This document shows, one piece after another, positions 25,524 through 33,139 of a DNA stretch of 64,000 nt; position 1 is the first letter of the stretch; every line of letters begins with the position of its first letter. The stretch comes from Nocardioides panaciterrulae. GTDB lineage: Bacteria; Actinomycetota; Actinomycetes; Propionibacteriales; Nocardioidaceae. Both the position numbers and the translations under genes were made by a program. The DNA is taken from NCBI RefSeq assembly GCF_013409645.1, contig NZ_JACCBG010000001.1, forward strand, positions 1,734,001 to 1,798,000, read 5' to 3'. The notes beneath the pieces are model-generated. The model did no database searches. It worked only from the letters and a program-made list of their open reading frames with translations, and was not told the origin of the DNA.

Positions 25524-26342
25524 TCAACGCAGGTCGGCCGCGAAGATCGCGGTGCCCGGCGTGAACCGGCCGCGGGTGCCGGACCAGCCGCCCCACACGC
25601 GCTCGTGACCCTCGGGCCACTCCGGCTCCACCAGCCTCATGAGCGCGAAGCCGGCGTCGGCGAGCAGCGCCACCCAGTCGCCGAGGGTGCGGTGGTGCTC
25701 GACGTAGGACACCCGGCCGGTCTCGTCGTCGACCTCGACGTAGGGGGTGCGGTCCCAGTAGGACTGGCTGGCGACCAGGCCCTCCTCGCCCGGGTCGTCG
25801 GGGAACATCCACCGCGTCGGGTGGGTGATGGAGAAGGCGAACCGGCCGCCCGGGCGCAGGACCCGGGCCGCCTCGCCGACCGCGAGGTCGATGTCGCTGA
25901 CGAACTGCAGGGCCCCGAACGAGGAGAACACCACGTCGAAGCTGGCGTCGGCGAACGGCAGGTGGGTGGCGGTGCCGAGCACCGACGGCACGCCCACACC
26001 GCTGCCGAGGTCGATGCGGCGGGAGTGCTGGAGCTGGCGGAAGGAGAGGTCGAGCCCGATCGCGCGTCCGCCCTGGGCGCGCACCCACCGGGAGCACTGG
26101 CCGGCGCCCGAGCCGACCTCGAGCACGTCGCGGTCGGCCACCGGGCCCAACACCCGTGCCTCCGCCTCGGTGAGCCCCTCCGGGCCCCAGACGAAGCCCA
26201 CGTCCCCGAGGAACTCCCCGTGCGTGGCCTGGTACTCGTCCGCGTAGCGGTCCCAGTCCGGGCCGTTGGCCCGGCGGGACTCGGCCTCGTCGACCGGCCG
26301 ACGTTCGACACGGACCGGCGGCTGCGGCTGATCGGCGTCCAC
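25524..26342 (-). CDS. Class I SAM-dependent methyltransferase
   Basis: A 272-residue methyltransferase. The first 40 residues resemble those of many actinobacterial Methyltransf_11 proteins (WDRYADEYQATHGEFLGD). Motif I is VLEVGSGAGQCSRWV (about 73-87), the acidic beta-2 end is IGLDLS, and the post-motif region is FDVVFSSFGALQFVSD. A C-terminal alpha/beta lid (residues about 180-272) should set substrate specificity. The GTG start at 26342 is 6 nt after a minus-strand -10 (TACCCT, 26349-26354), so it is leaderless and shares its promoter region with the divergent kinase gene. Substrate unknown. Confidence 0.85.
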   Translation of the reverse strand: MDADQPQPPVRVERRPVDEAESRRANGPDWDRYADEYQATHGEFLGDVGFVWGPEGLTEAEARVLGPVADRDVLEVGSGAGQCSRWVRAQGGRAIGLDLSFRQLQHSRRIDLGSGVGVPSVLGTATHLPFADASFDVVFSSFGALQFVSDIDLAVGEAARVLRPGGRFAFSITHPTRWMFPDDPGEEGLVASQSYWDRTPYVEVDDETGRVSYVEHHRTLGDWVALLADAGFALMRLVEPEWPEGHERVWGGWSGTRGRFTPGTAIFAADLR

Positions 26343-26347
26343 GGTGG

Positions 26348-26354
26348 CAGGGTA
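26348..26354. promoter_or_regulatory. Overlapping divergent -10 elements
   Basis: CAGGGTA contains a plus-strand -10 (CAGGGT, 6 nt before ATG 26360) and a minus-strand -10 (TACCCT, 6 nt before GTG 26342) that overlap by 5 bp. The two start codons are only 17 bp apart. Confidence 0.45.
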
Positions 26355-26359
26355 CTGGC

Positions 26360-27268
26360 ATGGACCTCACCTCCCTGGAACCGCTGGCAGGTGGCTGGTC
26401 CGGCGAGACGTTCGTCGCCACGGCGGCGGGGGAGCGCAGCGTGGTGCGCATCTATGCCCGCACCGGGCACCGGGGCGCGGCCGCGCACGAGGTGGACGCC
26501 GCGCTGCACCGGCTGGTCCGGGGACTTGTCCCGGTCCCGGAGGTGCTGGAGGTGCGCCGGGCCGACCCCGCCGCCGACCTGCCGGCGCTGCTGGTGACCG
26601 GCTGGGTCGACGGCGTGCGGGGTGACGAGCTGGTGGCGGACCTCGACGACGCCGGGCGGACGAGGCTCGGTGCGCACCTGGGTGACCTGCTGGCCGACCT
26701 CGCGGGGATGCCGATGCTGAAGGCCGGCCCGTTCGTCGACGGCGAGCTGCGCATCGGCAGCTTCTCCGCGGAGGGAGCGCCTCCCCTGGACGGCCTGCCG
26801 GCGTTCGTCTCGCTCGTCGAGCCCGCGCTGGGCTGGTGGCGACCCGGGGAGCTGGGCGGGCTGCGCGAGGTCGTCCTCGACGCCCAGGCCCTGCTCGACA
26901 CGGTGGGCCGCCGGTGCCTGGTGCACGGGGACCTCAACCCCAAGAACCTGCTGATCGACCGCGGCACCCTCGCGGTCGCCGCGCTCGTCGACTGGGAGTA
27001 CGCCCACGCCGGGCACCCCTACACCGACCTGGGCAACCTGCTGCGCTTCGAGCGGGATCCGGCCTTCACCACGGCCGTGCTCGAGGCGTACGTCGCCCGC
27101 CGCGGCGGCACGCCCGCGGAGGCGCTGGCCCTGGCCCGCGCCGCCGACCTGTGGGCGCTGCTCGACCTCGCCCGCCGCCGTTCGGAGAACCCGGTCGCCG
27201 AGGCGGCCGACCGGCTGCTGCGAGAGATCGCGCGCACGCGCGACCCGCAGGCGGCGCCCCGTGCGTAG
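26360..27268 (+). CDS. APH-family aminoglycoside/choline kinase-like phosphotransferase
   Basis: A 302-residue protein-kinase-fold small-molecule phosphotransferase. The catalytic loop is LVHGDLNPKNLLID (about residues 190-203; Asp base and Asn metal ligand) and the metal-binding DFG equivalent is ALVDWEYAHAGHPYTDLG (about 211-228). The N-terminal lobe has a short Gly-rich loop (AGGWSGETFVA). Members phosphorylate hydroxyls of aminoglycosides, choline, fructosamines or sugars; sequence alone does not choose. ATG 26360 is 17 bp from the divergent methyltransferase start. It overlaps the VanZ-like gene by 8 nt, implying co-translation. Confidence 0.82.
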   Translation: MDLTSLEPLAGGWSGETFVATAAGERSVVRIYARTGHRGAAAHEVDAALHRLVRGLVPVPEVLEVRRADPAADLPALLVTGWVDGVRGDELVADLDDAGRTRLGAHLGDLLADLAGMPMLKAGPFVDGELRIGSFSAEGAPPLDGLPAFVSLVEPALGWWRPGELGGLREVVLDAQALLDTVGRRCLVHGDLNPKNLLIDRGTLAVAALVDWEYAHAGHPYTDLGNLLRFERDPAFTTAVLEAYVARRGGTPAEALALARAADLWALLDLARRRSENPVAEAADRLLREIARTRDPQAAPRA

Positions 27269-27782
27269 GGCACGGATGATCGCCGACATCGTGCTGTCGC
27301 GCCCGGAGACGCTGGTGACGCTCCTGGTGGCTGCGGCCGTGTTGGTGCCGATCGCCGTCCTCCTCGCCCGGCGCGCGTCGTGGTCGCGCGGGCGGACCGC
27401 GGCGGCGGTCCTCTCCGCGCTGGGCACCGCGCTCGTCGTCGCGACGACACTGGGCAGGTACGACTCGCACTCCTCCTGGAGCTGGCAGGTGCACTGCCTG
27501 GTCCAGCCGGGTCTCGGGACGGGATCGGCGGAGGCCCGGCTGAACCTGCTGCTCTTCGCGCCCGCCTGCTTCTTCGGCGTTCTCGCGCTGCGGCGCTACC
27601 TGCCGGTGCTCGGGGCCGCGGTGCTGCTCAGCGCCACGGTCGAGGTGGTGCAGAGCATGACCGGCATGGGCATCTGCCAGACCTCCGATGTCGTCCGGAA
27701 CGTCGCCGGGGGAGCACTCGCCGGGCTGGTGGCGCTGGCGCTGGTGCGAGGTCGCGGCGTCAGCCGTAGACGCTCTGGATGA
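27261..27782 (+). CDS. VanZ-like family membrane protein
   Basis: A 173-residue integral membrane protein with four or five helices. It shows the VanZ signature: NLLLFAPACFFG after an acidic loop (about residues 94-105) and the later EVVQSMTGMGICQTSDVVRNVAGG (about 132-155; E-x-x-Q and D-V-x-x-N). VanZ-like proteins are widespread and mostly uncharacterised; a link to teicoplanin tolerance exists only for the enterococcal protein. GTG 27261 overlaps the end of the kinase gene. Its 3' end overlaps the convergent gene by 23 nt. Confidence 0.8.
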   Translation: MRRARMIADIVLSRPETLVTLLVAAAVLVPIAVLLARRASWSRGRTAAAVLSALGTALVVATTLGRYDSHSSWSWQVHCLVQPGLGTGSAEARLNLLLFAPACFFGVLALRRYLPVLGAAVLLSATVEVVQSMTGMGICQTSDVVRNVAGGALAGLVALALVRGRGVSRRRSG

Positions 27783-28044
27783 CCGGGAACGCCTCCTCGA
27801 TGGTGGTGACCGGCGTGCTCTCGAACTCGATCCACGGGCCGTACTGCAGCGTGGTCCGGTAACCCTCTTCCGGGTCGCCCTCGGCGCTCTGCACCAGAAA
27901 ACCGCCGCGGCCGTCGAGCGTGACGTAGTGCGCCATCACGTCTGGAGACTGGCCCACCTCCGCGAACTTCTTCGTCAGGTCCTGCAGGTCGTCGTCGTCC
28001 AGGTCGCCACGGAAGCGGTACGACGTGAGGTATAGGCGCTGCAT
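27760..28044 (-). CDS. Small conserved hypothetical protein
   Basis: A 94-residue soluble acidic protein, not recognised with confidence. The pattern (QRLYLTSYRFRGDLDDDDLQDLTKKFAE, then GRGGFLVQSAE, YGPWIEFESTPVTTIEEAFPVIQSVYG) alternates strands and helices like a ferredoxin-fold alpha/beta-barrel protein of the DUF3303 kind. ATG 28044 is chosen because GAGGGG lies 8 nt upstream; GTG 28053 would add three residues. Stands alone between the convergent VanZ-like gene and the second HNH unit. Confidence 0.6.
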   Translation of the reverse strand: MQRLYLTSYRFRGDLDDDDLQDLTKKFAEVGQSPDVMAHYVTLDGRGGFLVQSAEGDPEEGYRTTLQYGPWIEFESTPVTTIEEAFPVIQSVYG

Positions 28045-28152
28045 GATGCTCACCCCTCGATGCCGGTCGGTGCGGTCCTCACCACGCTAGGAAGGCCGAG
28101 GCGCCGGTGGGCAGGGGCCAAGGTCACCGCGCGGGCGACCACCGGGCGCGCG

Positions 28153-29505
28153 TCAGTTCGGCTGGTGCTCGAGGGTGCCCAGTGGGGTGGTGAGGTAGTG
28201 GCGGTGGTGGGGGCCGGTCCAGTGGTAGTTGCCGGTGGTGGGGTCGCGTCGGTAGCGCCATCGGCCGCTGGTCTTGGCGCGGTGGTGTCTTCGGCAGAGG
28301 GGGGCGAGGTTGTCGGGGTTGGTCTGGCCGGGTGGTCCGCCTTCGTCGAGGGGGAGGTAGGGGGTGATGTGGTCGAGGTCGCAGGCCCGGGCGTCGGTGG
28401 CGCAGTAGGGGTGCACGCAGTGCTTGTCGCGTTGGACGACCTGCTCGCGCATCGCAGCCGGGATGTCGTGGCCGTCCACGGCCCAGCACCGGTTGAGGTC
28501 CAAGACCGGGGTGATGGTGGCTTGTGAGGTGCGCACCCAGGACGCGATGGCCTCTTCCAGGGCGGGGCCGAGTCTCTCGACCTGGCCGCACACCAGGGTG
28601 TCGTCGACGCCGAGGCCGAGCAGCTCGGTCAGGGAGAAGTGCAAGAACAGGTGGGTCTTGGGCTTGCGCGAGCGCGGCGGCTTCGGCCGGGTCGGTGGGG
28701 CCTGATCGGGCTGGTCGTCGTTGAGGCCTTGGCGGGCCAGCACCCCGAGGGCTTTGGCCTTCCGGGCGCCGAGGGGGTCGGTGTCGCCGGCGTCGGCGAG
28801 GTCGGCGGCGATCTGGCCGACCCGGTCGTAGAACGCGGTCAGGTCCAAGGTGTCCCCGGTCGCCTCGAGCCAGGACGTGCCCGCGAAGTCGGCCGGTCCG
28901 GGGTGGTGCAGGGTGACGTCCCAGGCGTCCTTGCCCTTCTTCTCCCGCTCGGCGACCAGCTCGGGATGGTGCGCGGCGATCGCGGCCGCGACGGCACGCT
29001 CGATCGCCGCGAACGAGCATGAGTGCAGCACCGGGGCCAGGGCGGCGTCGACCTGGGCGGCGGCGGCCTGTGACAGTGGGTGGGTCAGCTGGGCGACCCG
29101 GCGGGCCTTGAACGCCTCCACCTCCAGCGCCTCGACCCGCCGTCGGCAGCGGGGCAGTCGGTGGCCCAGGTCGAGGGCGTCGGCGATCAGCTGGCGCACC
29201 GCGTGCTTGGAGATCCCCAAGGTGGCGGCCAGGGGTTCGGGGGTGAACGCCGCGACCGGCGGACAGCCCTCGCCACCCAGGGACTCCTCCTGGCCCAGCA
29301 CCCCCGGCAGCCCGGAGGGATCCCAGGTCGCGACCCCGTCCTCGGCGGTGGCGGGGTGCAGCACACACCAGTGCGCCACCACTCGCAGCTTGTCCCGCTC
29401 GACCGCCCGCGCCTGGACCTTCAGGCTCGTGAGCACCGACAGGGTGGCGTCACCGTCGAGCTCGTCGAGCTCCACGGGTTCGCCGGCCGGGTCGGTGATC
29501 AACAT
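28153..29505 (-). CDS. DUF222 / HNH endonuclease family protein, copy 2
   Basis: A 450-residue paralogue of the protein at 2100-3485 with the same DUF222 then HNH layout. By eye the first about 258 residues differ at two positions (F/W near residue 61 and T/A near 209), and the last about 115 residues, including the whole HNH domain (CVHPYC, CDLDHITPY, NPDNLAPLCRRHHRAKT), are also almost identical. Between them, from about GVLARQGL to ELVCGQ/TLVCGQ, the two diverge sharply: 11 codons are absent here and the helix HFSLTELLGLGVDDT replaces HFTLLEALGLAVDDE. That mosaic pattern suggests gene conversion at both ends with a segment of different origin in the middle. ATG 29505 is used for the reason given for copy 1. 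Next to an internally deleted kinase gene. Confidence 0.85.
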   Translation of the reverse strand: MLITDPAGEPVELDELDGDATLSVLTSLKVQARAVERDKLRVVAHWCVLHPATAEDGVATWDPSGLPGVLGQEESLGGEGCPPVAAFTPEPLAATLGISKHAVRQLIADALDLGHRLPRCRRRVEALEVEAFKARRVAQLTHPLSQAAAAQVDAALAPVLHSCSFAAIERAVAAAIAAHHPELVAEREKKGKDAWDVTLHHPGPADFAGTSWLEATGDTLDLTAFYDRVGQIAADLADAGDTDPLGARKAKALGVLARQGLNDDQPDQAPPTRPKPPRSRKPKTHLFLHFSLTELLGLGVDDTLVCGQVERLGPALEEAIASWVRTSQATITPVLDLNRCWAVDGHDIPAAMREQVVQRDKHCVHPYCATDARACDLDHITPYLPLDEGGPPGQTNPDNLAPLCRRHHRAKTSGRWRYRRDPTTGNYHWTGPHHRHYLTTPLGTLEHQPN

Positions 29506-29579
29506 GAATCCATGCAAGCACCCGGCACCGACACCCCGGCGCCCAGAACCGCACTTGTTGCACAGGACCACCGAAATCG

Positions 29580-29585
29580 AAAGTA
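29580..29585 (-). promoter_or_regulatory. Candidate -10 element (TACTTT) of HNH copy 2
   Basis: Conserved with 3560-3565 upstream of copy 1, within the shared AT-rich flank. Confidence 0.35.
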
Positions 29586-29621
29586 AAGAATCTCCGCCCG
29601 CCGGGGCGCCTGGCCGTCCGG

Positions 29622-29903
29622 CTATCGAATGATCGTGAGCGGGCCCTCGCGAGGCGTCGGGGGTTCGAAGTGGTCGAAGTACTCCCCGACCACGTCATCG
29701 GGGAGCACGTAGTCGTCGCAGTGGTGGCCACGCCTGGTCCGCATGCGGTCCAGGACCGTTTCGCGATCGGTCGCCAGGTAGATCGTCTCGGGCACGACGC
29801 CGGTCGGCTCGAGGAGCCGGCGGTAGTCGTCGCGCTCCAGCCGCCGAGCGTAGGTCGACTTCCCCGACCCCGAGGGGCCGCACATGAAGATCACGCGACT
29901 CAC
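29622..29903 (-). pseudogene. P-loop kinase with internal in-frame deletion
   Basis: A 93-residue frame. The N terminus has an intact Walker A loop (FMCGPSGSGKSTYARRLE, GPSGSGKST at residues 9-17), and the C terminus (DDYRRLLEPTGVVPETIYLA, then DRMRTRRG and EYFDHFEPPTPREGPL) matches the C-terminal half of AAA/zeta-toxin-like small kinases common in actinobacteria. Those proteins are typically about 150-170 residues; here the usual middle (substrate lid and the Asp that follows beta-2) is missing, with ARRLE joined directly to RDDYRRLL. The reading frame is kept, so a short protein could still be made, but a working kinase is unlikely. The deletion lies less than 300 bp from HNH copy 2. Expected length is from memory of the family, not from a search. 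Confidence 0.6.
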
Positions 29904-29912
29904 GGAGGGACC

Positions 29913-31025
29913 CTACGCGCCGAGATGGGGGACGACGTCGGAGTCCAGGAGCAGCAGCCGTCCGTCAGGAGCCAGGGCGAGCTCCTGGTGGACCCGCTCG
30001 ACGCCCAATCTCCAGCGCACGGTGCCGGTGCGCGCATCGACGGCGGTGACGCCCTCGGGGGACAGCGCCACCAGGACCCCTGCGCCGCGGGCCGCCGGCG
30101 CGAGCACGGCGTCGGCGTCCAGGCCGGGGGCCGGACGGCGCCAGCGCAGGTCGCCGGTGGTCGTATCGACAGCGACGATGCCCGGTGCGGTGCGCAGCAC
30201 GGTGAGGTGCCGGTCCACGCCGAGCACCCCTAGCGCTGACCGGGTCCACGCGAGCCGGCCCGTCCAAGCGTCGGTGGCGTAGACGAAGGATCTCTGCCGC
30301 TCGTCACCGGTGGTGGCAGCCGTGAGCACGGTGGCCCCGTCGCCGGTGACCCGCATGCCGTACGACGTGGCCGCCACCGGCGGGACGGTGCGCCACCGCA
30401 AGGCGCCGTCGGCCGGGTCGACCGCGAAGGTCGAGCCGTCCGCGGCGACGACCAGCACCAGGTGGCCGCCGAGCACGAGTCGGGGCTGGCGATAGGCGGG
30501 GACCTGAAGCTGCCACGCCGTCCCGCCCTCGCCGCCCCCGTCGCCGCGGAGCTCGTCGCCGAAGAGCGTGACCAGCGTGCCGTCCGCGACCACCGCGTCC
30601 CAGAACGGGAGGTTGGAGGAGAGGCCGCTCACCGGCCGCCCCGTGCGCAGGTCCGTGCCGACGACCGTCGCGGGGTCTCCCGTGGGCCGGACCACGGTGA
30701 ACAGCACGTCATCGTCCACGCCGACGAGCTCGCCGGTCGTCGCGGCGTCGTACCGGACCTTGCCGTCGGCCAGGTCCAGCACGGCCGCGCCGCAGGGGGC
30801 GGAGATGACGACGACCCCGTCCTCGACCTGTGGCGGCAGCTCACTCGTCTGCGACAGCGACGCCCGCCAGGCGACCTGGCCGGTGCCGGCGTCGAGGCTC
30901 GAGAGCGTCGACCTGCCCGGGTGGCACTCGGGGGGCGCGCTCTCCGTGCCCGAGCAGCCCGCGCACGCCGCGACCAACCCCGTGAACAGCGCCCCGACGG
31001 CGAGCACGGCAGATACCCTGGACAT
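29913..31025 (-). CDS. PQQ-like beta-propeller lipoprotein
   Basis: A 370-residue exported lipoprotein. The signal peptide (SAVLAVGALFTGLVAAC) ends in a lipobox LVAAC with the acylated Cys at residue 21; a second Cys at 24 is a weaker alternative. The mature protein is a beta-propeller of about 6-7 PQQ/BamB-like repeats, recognisable as recurring D-x-x-x-G-x-x-x-W blocks (LDAGTGQVAW, VDPADGALRW, TDAWTGRLAW, VDTTTGDLRW, VDARTGTVRW). No PQQ-enzyme catalytic residues are evident, so a scaffold or BamB-like role outside the membrane is more likely than redox activity. ATG 31025 places the signal peptide at the N terminus. Divergent from rpsA. Confidence 0.82.
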   Translation of the reverse strand: MSRVSAVLAVGALFTGLVAACAGCSGTESAPPECHPGRSTLSSLDAGTGQVAWRASLSQTSELPPQVEDGVVVISAPCGAAVLDLADGKVRYDAATTGELVGVDDDVLFTVVRPTGDPATVVGTDLRTGRPVSGLSSNLPFWDAVVADGTLVTLFGDELRGDGGGEGGTAWQLQVPAYRQPRLVLGGHLVLVVAADGSTFAVDPADGALRWRTVPPVAATSYGMRVTGDGATVLTAATTGDERQRSFVYATDAWTGRLAWTRSALGVLGVDRHLTVLRTAPGIVAVDTTTGDLRWRRPAPGLDADAVLAPAARGAGVLVALSPEGVTAVDARTGTVRWRLGVERVHQELALAPDGRLLLLDSDVVPHLGA

Positions 31026-31106
31026 GCCCGGTTGGACGGCGCGGGCCACCGAGCGGTTCCGTGGGTTCCCGGTGCCGTGGGAGGGCCAGAAGCGCCTCCC
31101 TCCCGG

Positions 31107-31137
31107 TTGGACGTCCTGCGGCGCCGCGGCGTAGGCT
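31107..31137 (+). promoter_or_regulatory. Candidate rpsA promoter
   Basis: A -35-like TTGGAC (31107-31112) and a -10 TAGGCT (31132-31137), 19 bp apart, precede rpsA and would give a leader of about 145 nt. Confidence 0.4.
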
Positions 31138-31291
31138 GGACGCTGCGCCTGAAGTCTGCCTACGTCCCGGACGGAGTGGACTTGGCTCGCTATCAGCCCC
31201 GCGCCCCGCGCGGGAGGATCCATCGGTAGTGAAACCCGACCTCCGGCGTGCCCGTACGACTCCTATCCGACACGAAGGCCCAATCCTCCTT

Positions 31292-32773
31292 ATGACGAGT
31301 ACTGTCTCCACTCTTCCTGACTACGACGCCCCCCAGGTGGCCGTCAACGACATCGGTTCGGAAGAGGACTTCCTCGCCGCGATCGACGCGACCATCAAGT
31401 ACTTCAACGACGGTGACATCGTGGATGGCACCATCGTCAAGGTCGACCGGGACGAGGTCCTGCTCGACATCGGCTACAAGACCGAGGGCGTCATTCCCTC
31501 GCGCGAGCTGTCGATCAAGCACGACGTCGACCCCAACGAGGTCGTCGAGGTCGGCGACAAGGTCGAGGCCCTGGTCCTCCAGAAGGAGGACAAGGAGGGT
31601 CGGCTGATCCTGTCCAAGAAGCGCGCCCAGTACGAGCGCGCCTGGGGCACGATCGAGCAGGTCAAGGAGGAGGACGGCGTCGTCGAGGGCACCGTCATCG
31701 AGGTCGTCAAGGGTGGTCTGATCCTCGACATCGGCCTGCGCGGCTTCCTGCCCGCGTCGCTGGTCGAGATGCGTCGCGTCCGCGACCTGCAGCCCTACGT
31801 GGGCCAGACGCTCGAGGCCAAGATCATCGAACTCGACAAGAACCGCAACAACGTGGTGCTGTCGCGTCGTGCGTGGCTCGAGCAGACCCAGTCCGAGGTT
31901 CGCCACGGCTTCCTGACCCAGCTCCAGAAGGGCCAGATCCGCAAGGGCGTCGTCTCCTCGATCGTCAACTTCGGTGCGTTCGTGGACCTCGGCGGCGTCG
32001 ACGGCCTGGTGCACGTCTCCGAGCTGTCGTGGAAGCACATCGACCACCCGTCCGAGGTCGTCGCCGTCGGTGACGAGGTCACCGTCGAGGTGCTCGACGT
32101 GGACATGGACCGCGAGCGTGTCTCCCTGTCGCTGAAGGCGACGCAGGAGGACCCGTGGCAGCACTTCGCCCGGACCCACCAGATCGGCCAGATCGTCCCG
32201 GGCAAGGTCACCAAGCTGGTGCCGTTCGGTTCGTTCGTCCGCGTCGAGGAGGGCATCGAGGGCCTGGTGCACATCTCCGAGCTCGCCGAGCGCCACGTCG
32301 AGATCCCCGAGCAGGTCGTCCAGGTCAACGACGACGTCATGGTCAAGATCATCGACATCGACCTCGAGCGTCGCCGGATCTCGCTGTCGCTCAAGCAGGC
32401 CAACGACACCGCCGCGGCCACCGACGTCGAGGACTTCGACCCCACGCTCTACGGCATGACGGCGACCTACGACGAGCAGGGCAACTACGTCTACCCGGAG
32501 GGCTTCGACTCCGAGACCGGCGAGTGGCTCGAGGGCTTCGACGAGCAGCGCGCGGTCTGGGAGGAGCAGTACGCCAAGGCGCACGCCCGCTGGGAGGCCC
32601 ACGTCAAGCAGCAGGCCGAGGCCGCCAAGGCCGAGGTCGAGGCCGGCGAGGCCACGTCGTACTCCAGCGGCGGCGACGAGACCGCCACCGCCAGCACCGA
32701 GGGCGGCGGCTCGCTCGCCTCGGACGAGGCGCTGCAGGCGCTTCGCGAGAAGCTGACCGGCGGCGGCAACTGA
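31292..32773 (+). CDS. rpsA: 30S ribosomal protein S1
   Basis: A 493-residue S1 protein with four S1 (OB-fold) domains, the usual number in actinobacteria: about residues 38-107, 124-190, 211-279 and 296-365. Domains 3 and 4 are the most typical (GVVSSIVNFGAFVDLGG...GLVHVSELSW and GKVTKLVPFGSFVRVEEG...GLVHISEL). S1 binds mRNA and helps load it on the 30S subunit. The C-terminal about 110 residues are acidic and low-complexity, ending LREKLTGGGN. ATG 31292 has no Shine-Dalgarno, as is common for rpsA, and lies at the end of a 266-bp gap that may hold a regulated leader. A strong terminator follows at 32816-32851. It is normally followed by coaE, which here is 7 kb away. Confidence 0.97.
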   Translation: MTSTVSTLPDYDAPQVAVNDIGSEEDFLAAIDATIKYFNDGDIVDGTIVKVDRDEVLLDIGYKTEGVIPSRELSIKHDVDPNEVVEVGDKVEALVLQKEDKEGRLILSKKRAQYERAWGTIEQVKEEDGVVEGTVIEVVKGGLILDIGLRGFLPASLVEMRRVRDLQPYVGQTLEAKIIELDKNRNNVVLSRRAWLEQTQSEVRHGFLTQLQKGQIRKGVVSSIVNFGAFVDLGGVDGLVHVSELSWKHIDHPSEVVAVGDEVTVEVLDVDMDRERVSLSLKATQEDPWQHFARTHQIGQIVPGKVTKLVPFGSFVRVEEGIEGLVHISELAERHVEIPEQVVQVNDDVMVKIIDIDLERRRISLSLKQANDTAAATDVEDFDPTLYGMTATYDEQGNYVYPEGFDSETGEWLEGFDEQRAVWEEQYAKAHARWEAHVKQQAEAAKAEVEAGEATSYSSGGDETATASTEGGGSLASDEALQALREKLTGGGN

Positions 32774-32815
32774 TCCGTCGGTCCTAGCGGGCCGACAAGG
32801 ACACCGCGACACGCA

Positions 32816-32851
32816 CGAGGGCCCGGCCACCGGAAGGTGGCCGGGCCCTCG
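32816..32851 (+). terminator. Intrinsic terminator-like hairpin after rpsA
   Basis: A perfect 16-bp inverted repeat (CGAGGGCCCGGCCACC and its complement) closed by a GGAA loop, 42 bp after the rpsA stop. No long T tract follows, as is common in high-GC actinobacteria. Confidence 0.8.
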
Positions 32852-32884
32852 TCGTACGTCGGGGGTCGGGACGGAGGTGCGCGG

Positions 32885-33034
32885 TCAGTGCGGCAGCGCG
32901 GGGGAGCGGAACCTCGGGTCGTCGAGGTGGGAGCGCGGGGGCCGGCTCGGCCCGCGCCCGTCGCGGAGGGCCAGCCGGACGGTCTCCGCGCTGAGCAGGA
33001 CGGCGATCGCCGCCAGGATCAACAGGTAGGTCAT
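32885..33034 (-). CDS. Small membrane protein (49 residues)
   Basis: A short frame with an N-terminal hydrophobic helix (MTYLLILAAIAVLLSAE, residues 1-17) and a basic, Arg/Pro-rich tail (RLALRDGRGPSRPPRSH) ending PALPH. The helix-then-basic-tail design suggests a single-pass membrane microprotein with its C terminus in the cytoplasm. ATG at 33032-33034, stop at 32885-32887. No ribosome-binding site is obvious. It lies between the rpsA terminator and the AraC-type regulator gene. No known family recognised. Confidence 0.5.
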   Translation of the reverse strand: MTYLLILAAIAVLLSAETVRLALRDGRGPSRPPRSHLDDPRFRSPALPH

Positions 33035-33139
33035 GGCAGCAATTCTGTGACCATGGACATCCGGCCACGAGTGGCAGGAATGTCAGGTGTCGTTGATTTC
33101 CTGCCAGCGATCGGGCAGCATGACGGGGTGCAGTCTCCG

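Larger units (their letters stand above)
28147..29613. repeat. Long direct repeat, copy 2 (DUF222/HNH unit)
   Basis: Second copy of the 1.5-kb unit at 2095-3594, same orientation, about 26 kb away. It is 33 bp shorter, mainly from an 11-codon difference in the diverged central patch. Boundaries match copy 1 at GCGCGTCA and GGGGCGCCTGG. Confidence 0.85.
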
